8,261 nucleotides of DNA from Parvularcula sp964342585. Lineage in GTDB: Bacteria > Pseudomonadota > Alphaproteobacteria > Caulobacterales > Parvularculaceae. Positions 6,572 to 8,261 of the stretch are shown in pieces. Position numbers and translations under genes: made by a program. The stretch is from the NCBI GenBank assembly GCA_964342585.1, contig CAYFHK010000117.1:1-8261 (forward strand), written 5' to 3'. Each line of letters starts with the position of its first letter. Position 1 is the first letter of the stretch. The notes beneath the pieces are model-generated. The model saw nothing but the letters and a program-made list of their open reading frames with translations. It was not told the DNA's origin and made no database searches.

Positions 6572-7095
6572 TCGCTCAGCCGAGGGAGGATCTCGACCAG
6601 GTTGCAAGGCTTATGGCGGCTATCAAGCTGCGCGGCGATCACCTTATCCCATCCATCCTTCACCGCCCCTGTCGACCCGGGCAGGCAGAACACAAAGGTC
6701 TCGCTAACGATGCCGGCGCAGGCGCGCGATTGCAGCGTGGAAAGCCCAACGCTCTCATAGCTCACCATATGGAAAATCACGGAAAACCCGTCGATCTCCT
6801 TGTCGAATAGCGGCTGGATGGCTTCCACCGTCACATCCCGCCCCGTGAGGCCGGTTCCCCCGGTGGTGATGATCGCGGCAATATCCTCGCGCGACGACCA
6901 TTCGATGATTTGTGCACGGATGCGGTCACGATCATCAGGGAGGATAGCGCGGTCCGCCAAGCGATGGCCGGCCACGGTGATCCGCTCCGCCAGCGTTCCG
7001 CCGGAGGTATCGTTGTCGAGCGTACGCGTATCCGAGACGGTTAGCACCGCAATCCCGATGGGCTCGAAGGTCAAACTCTCATTGATGCCGTGCAT
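6568..7095 (-). CDS. moaB: Molybdenum cofactor biosynthesis protein MoaB
   Basis: 175-residue MoaB/MogA-fold protein. The family adenylylates molybdopterin before metal insertion in many organisms, although E. coli uses MogA for this and its MoaB is dispensable. Seen: GIAVLTVSDTRTLDNDTSG (14-32), the molybdopterin-binding TTGGTGLTGRDVT (77-89), PLFDKEIDGF, MVSYESVGLSTLQSRA (110-125), and PGSTGAVKDGWDKVI (139-153), ending in QLDSRHKPCN. The STLQSRA and PLFD-E-GF features favour MoaB over MogA. ATG 7095 gives the family length; upstream codons in frame run into the TSUP gene and look unrelated. Its Shine-Dalgarno is poor (AAAGG about 11 nt upstream). It lies 55 nt after the TSUP gene and overlaps moaC by four bases (ATGA), so moaB-moaC is a tight operon. 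Confidence 0.96.
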   Translation of the reverse strand: MHGINESLTFEPIGIAVLTVSDTRTLDNDTSGGTLAERITVAGHRLADRAILPDDRDRIRAQIIEWSSREDIAAIITTGGTGLTGRDVTVEAIQPLFDKEIDGFSVIFHMVSYESVGLSTLQSRACAGIVSETFVFCLPGSTGAVKDGWDKVIAAQLDSRHKPCNLVEILPRLSE

Positions 7096-7150
7096 ATCAA
7101 CTGGCCTTTGCAACTCTTCCCAAGCACGTGGCGGCAGAGCCTTCTCCCCG

Positions 7151-7909
7151 TCAAGCCGCGCCCGTTGCCAAGCGCAGGGTCGTCCAAAGAAGGCGCAGCG
7201 CCACAATTAAAACCAGCGTCGCCGTGATTCGGCGAATGACCGATTCTGCGACGATCGCCGCGCCAAGGCGAGATCCAATCTGTCCGCCCACGAGCACCGC
7301 CAGCAGCAGTGGCCAATGCTCTGCCACGACGCCTGTCACCGCGACCTCGTTTTTCTGAATGTGGCCCAAGAGGCCAGCCGCTGAGTTCGCCAGAATAAAG
7401 AATGACGCCGTGGCCGCGATGCGGCGCGGGCTGTCCCAGCCGATCAGATGAAGGAGCGGCGAGAGAAAAATCCCGCCGCCAATCCCCACCAATCCAGATA
7501 GATAACCGATGCCGCCGCCAACACTCAGTGTGACGATTGGTGAGAGGGAGACGACTCGCCGCTTCTCGACCTGGGGCTCGCGCCAAATGGCGATCCCCGC
7601 GATGAGCAAGGCGAGGCCAAGGATGCCCAGGAACACAACTTCTGGGATCGGTGTTTTCCCGCCGAGCCAGGCCGCCGGCATGGAGATGGCGATGATCGGG
7701 GCGACCCGCCGCCACTTTAAATGTCCGGCGCGAACGAAGTGCCAAACACCTCCGCTCACCACAACCAAATTGCAGATCAAAGAAATCAGCGGGAGCACTC
7801 GATAGTCCATCTCCGCCGCCACCAAGAGCGCGGTATAGGTTGAGCCACCGCCGAACCCGGCGCTCGCATAGAGAAGCGCAACGAAAACAAAGGCGAGCGG
7901 CAACACCAT
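7151..7909 (-). CDS. TSUP (TauE/SafE) family membrane transporter
   Basis: 252-residue polytopic membrane protein of the TSUP family (sulfite/organosulfonate exporters and relatives). Two pseudo-repeats each carry the family glycine motif: YASAGFGGGSTYTALL (14-29) and SGLVGIGGGIFLSPLL (138-153). Hydrophobic segments lie near 2-18, 40-57, 68-83, 91-108, 122-147, 166-184, 198-217 and 228-244, about eight in all, as expected. TSUP substrates are mostly unproven, so 'sulfite exporter' would be a family label only. ATG 7909 is the first ATG after an in-frame stop and has only a G-rich, weak ribosome site. It is first in the minus-strand series, 55 nt before moaB. Standing beside molybdenum cofactor genes hints at sulfur or oxyanion handling (for example sulfite, the substrate of Moco-dependent sulfite oxidase), but that is inference. 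Confidence 0.93.
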   Translation of the reverse strand: MVLPLAFVFVALLYASAGFGGGSTYTALLVAAEMDYRVLPLISLICNLVVVSGGVWHFVRAGHLKWRRVAPIIAISMPAAWLGGKTPIPEVVFLGILGLALLIAGIAIWREPQVEKRRVVSLSPIVTLSVGGGIGYLSGLVGIGGGIFLSPLLHLIGWDSPRRIAATASFFILANSAAGLLGHIQKNEVAVTGVVAEHWPLLLAVLVGGQIGSRLGAAIVAESVIRRITATLVLIVALRLLWTTLRLATGAA

Positions 7910-7919
7910 CAGCGGCCCG

Positions 7920-7938
7920 CCATTCGCAGTGCGGATGG
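7920..7938 (-). promoter_or_regulatory. Leader hairpin upstream of the TSUP gene
   Basis: CCATTCGC (7920-7927) and GCGGATGG (7931-7938) form an 8-bp stem with one G-U or mismatched pair and a 3-nt loop. On the minus strand the stem ends ten bases before the TSUP ATG and includes part of the only G-rich ribosome-binding candidate. It may influence translation. The repeat is seen; the effect is inferred. Confidence 0.3.
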
Positions 7939-7992
7939 ATCGGCGCCAAGCTGCCCCTGCCCCGCACCGAGAAGATCGATCTCGAAGCGGAA

Positions 7993-8028
7993 CACAACCT
8001 CAAATTGAAACACAATCTTAAGTTGCAT
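7993..8028. repeat. Imperfect 18-bp tandem repeat, two copies
   Basis: Copy 1 begins CACAACCTCAAATTG (7993-8007) and copy 2 begins CACAATCTTAAGTTG (8011-8025). They match at 12 of 15 positions with an exact 18-bp period. Copy 1 contains the near-palindrome TCAAATTGA and copy 2 contains CTTAAG. Two copies at this spacing, about 50 bp before the start at 8078, fit tandem binding sites for a regulator. A chance duplication is possible. Confidence 0.5.
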
Positions 8029-8066
8029 TCAGTATTGACGGACCATCTGGAAACGAACACGCGGTC

Positions 8067-8080
8067 AGGAGACACGAGTG
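8067..8080 (+). promoter_or_regulatory. Ribosome binding site and GTG start of the partial secreted-protein gene
   Basis: AGGAG (8067-8071) lies six bases before GTG 8078-8080. This is the best Shine-Dalgarno for any start in this stretch, and it decides the GTG start because no ATG is present in this frame. Confidence 0.6.
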
Positions 8081-8261
8081 GTCCTTAAATTAAAAGCCGT
8101 CGTCGCCGCTACGCTCTTGGCGACCACAAGCCTTTCCCACGCCCAAACCAAAGAAATCGAAGTTGCGGCGCGGACCTTCAAATTCATCGAGGGCGTGCCC
8201 TCAGGAAGCGCGACCTTGGGGATCGTGACCGATGGCTCTGGCCCGTCGCAAGCGCAAGCCG
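8078..8261 (+). CDS. Secreted protein of unknown function, N-terminal part, cut by window end
   Basis: 61 complete codons are visible with no stop, from GTG 8078. The N-terminus is a good Sec signal peptide: Lys residues at 4 and 6, the hydrophobic core AVVAATLLATTSL, and probable cleavage at SHA-Q (after residue 22). The mature start reads TKEIEVAARTFKFIEG, followed by VPSGSATLGIVTDGSGPSQ, which looks like a beta-strand-containing periplasmic domain. I do not recognise the family with confidence. The pattern recalls small periplasmic proteins of the YfiR/DUF4154 type or periplasmic binding-protein-like folds, but too little is present to decide. The signal peptide, a well-placed ribosome site and a full open frame to the window edge support it as real. 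It is divergent from the TSUP gene across a 168-bp region with a tandem repeat. Confidence 0.65.
   Translation, partial: MVLKLKAVVAATLLATTSLSHAQTKEIEVAARTFKFIEGVPSGSATLGIVTDGSGPSQAQA

Larger units (their letters stand above)
7910..8077. other. Divergent intergenic region (168 bp)
   Basis: Separates the minus-strand TSUP gene from a plus-strand secreted-protein gene and must hold the promoters of both if they are transcribed separately. It contains a hairpin at 7920-7938, an AT-rich patch at about 7990-8040 against a GC-rich background, and an 18-bp tandem repeat. No convincing -35/-10 pair can be named on either strand. Confidence 0.55.

Noticed and set aside
6572..6607. Upstream ATG adding 12 residues to MoaC
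   Set aside because: It lies within the moaB 3' end, the extra residues do not match MoaC, and ATG 6571 forms the typical ATGA overlap with the familiar MSKLTH start.
7071..8075. 334-codon minus-strand open frame overlapping the TSUP gene
   Set aside because: It is a shadow of the TSUP gene in another frame: rich in Arg, Cys and Trp, with no recognisable domain, while the TSUP frame has clear family motifs.
7840..8088. 82-codon plus-strand open frame containing the HNLKLKHNLKLH repeat
   Set aside because: Its first half is antisense to the TSUP N-terminus and Arg-rich, it lacks a ribosome site, and it overlaps the better-supported start at 8078. Only the repeat itself is kept as a finding.

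Overview
The window is a compact, GC-rich bacterial chromosome segment. Its gene content suggests an alphaproteobacterium: the 111-residue protein with an ALGERGPVWW motif, a moaB-moaC pair, and an alphaproteobacterial-looking ydbH-ynbE-ydbL cluster with poorly conserved Shine-Dalgarno sites. The genus cannot be fixed from the sequence alone. I see no insertion sequence, phage gene, CRISPR array, tRNA or rRNA, and no obvious base-composition island apart from a short AT-rich patch near 7990-8040.

Layout. On the plus strand the window opens inside a thiolase gene (1-915, 3-oxoadipyl-CoA/acyl-CoA thiolase type). A GC-rich hairpin follows, then a small conserved hypothetical gene (961-1296) that meets the next gene tail to tail, both stop codons lying in one CTAG. 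From 1293 to 7909 everything is on the minus strand. In order of transcription it reads: TSUP (TauE/SafE-like) membrane transporter, moaB, moaC, ydbH, ynbE, ydbL, AI-2E/PerM-family membrane protein. Gaps are 55, -4, 70, 62, 11 and 81 nt, so all or most of these could share transcripts. A 168-bp divergent intergenic region (7910-8077) carries a hairpin next to the TSUP start and an 18-bp imperfect tandem repeat. It leads to a plus-strand gene for a secreted protein of unknown function, cut by the window end.

How the genes work together. moaB and moaC (ATGA overlap) belong to molybdenum cofactor synthesis. ydbH, ynbE and ydbL encode an inner-membrane-anchored AsmA-like lipid-transfer protein, its small outer-membrane lipoprotein partner and a periplasmic modulator. 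In E. coli, YdbH and YnbE form a bridge that carries phospholipid toward the outer membrane, and the gene order and key motifs are retained here. The TSUP and AI-2E-family proteins are membrane transporters whose substrates cannot be read from sequence.

No wholly new multi-gene system stands out. The points most worth a second look are the lipid-bridge operon with its intercistronic RNA structures and a two-cysteine YdbL, the tandem repeat in the divergent promoter region, and the small conserved gene whose start codon sits against a hairpin.
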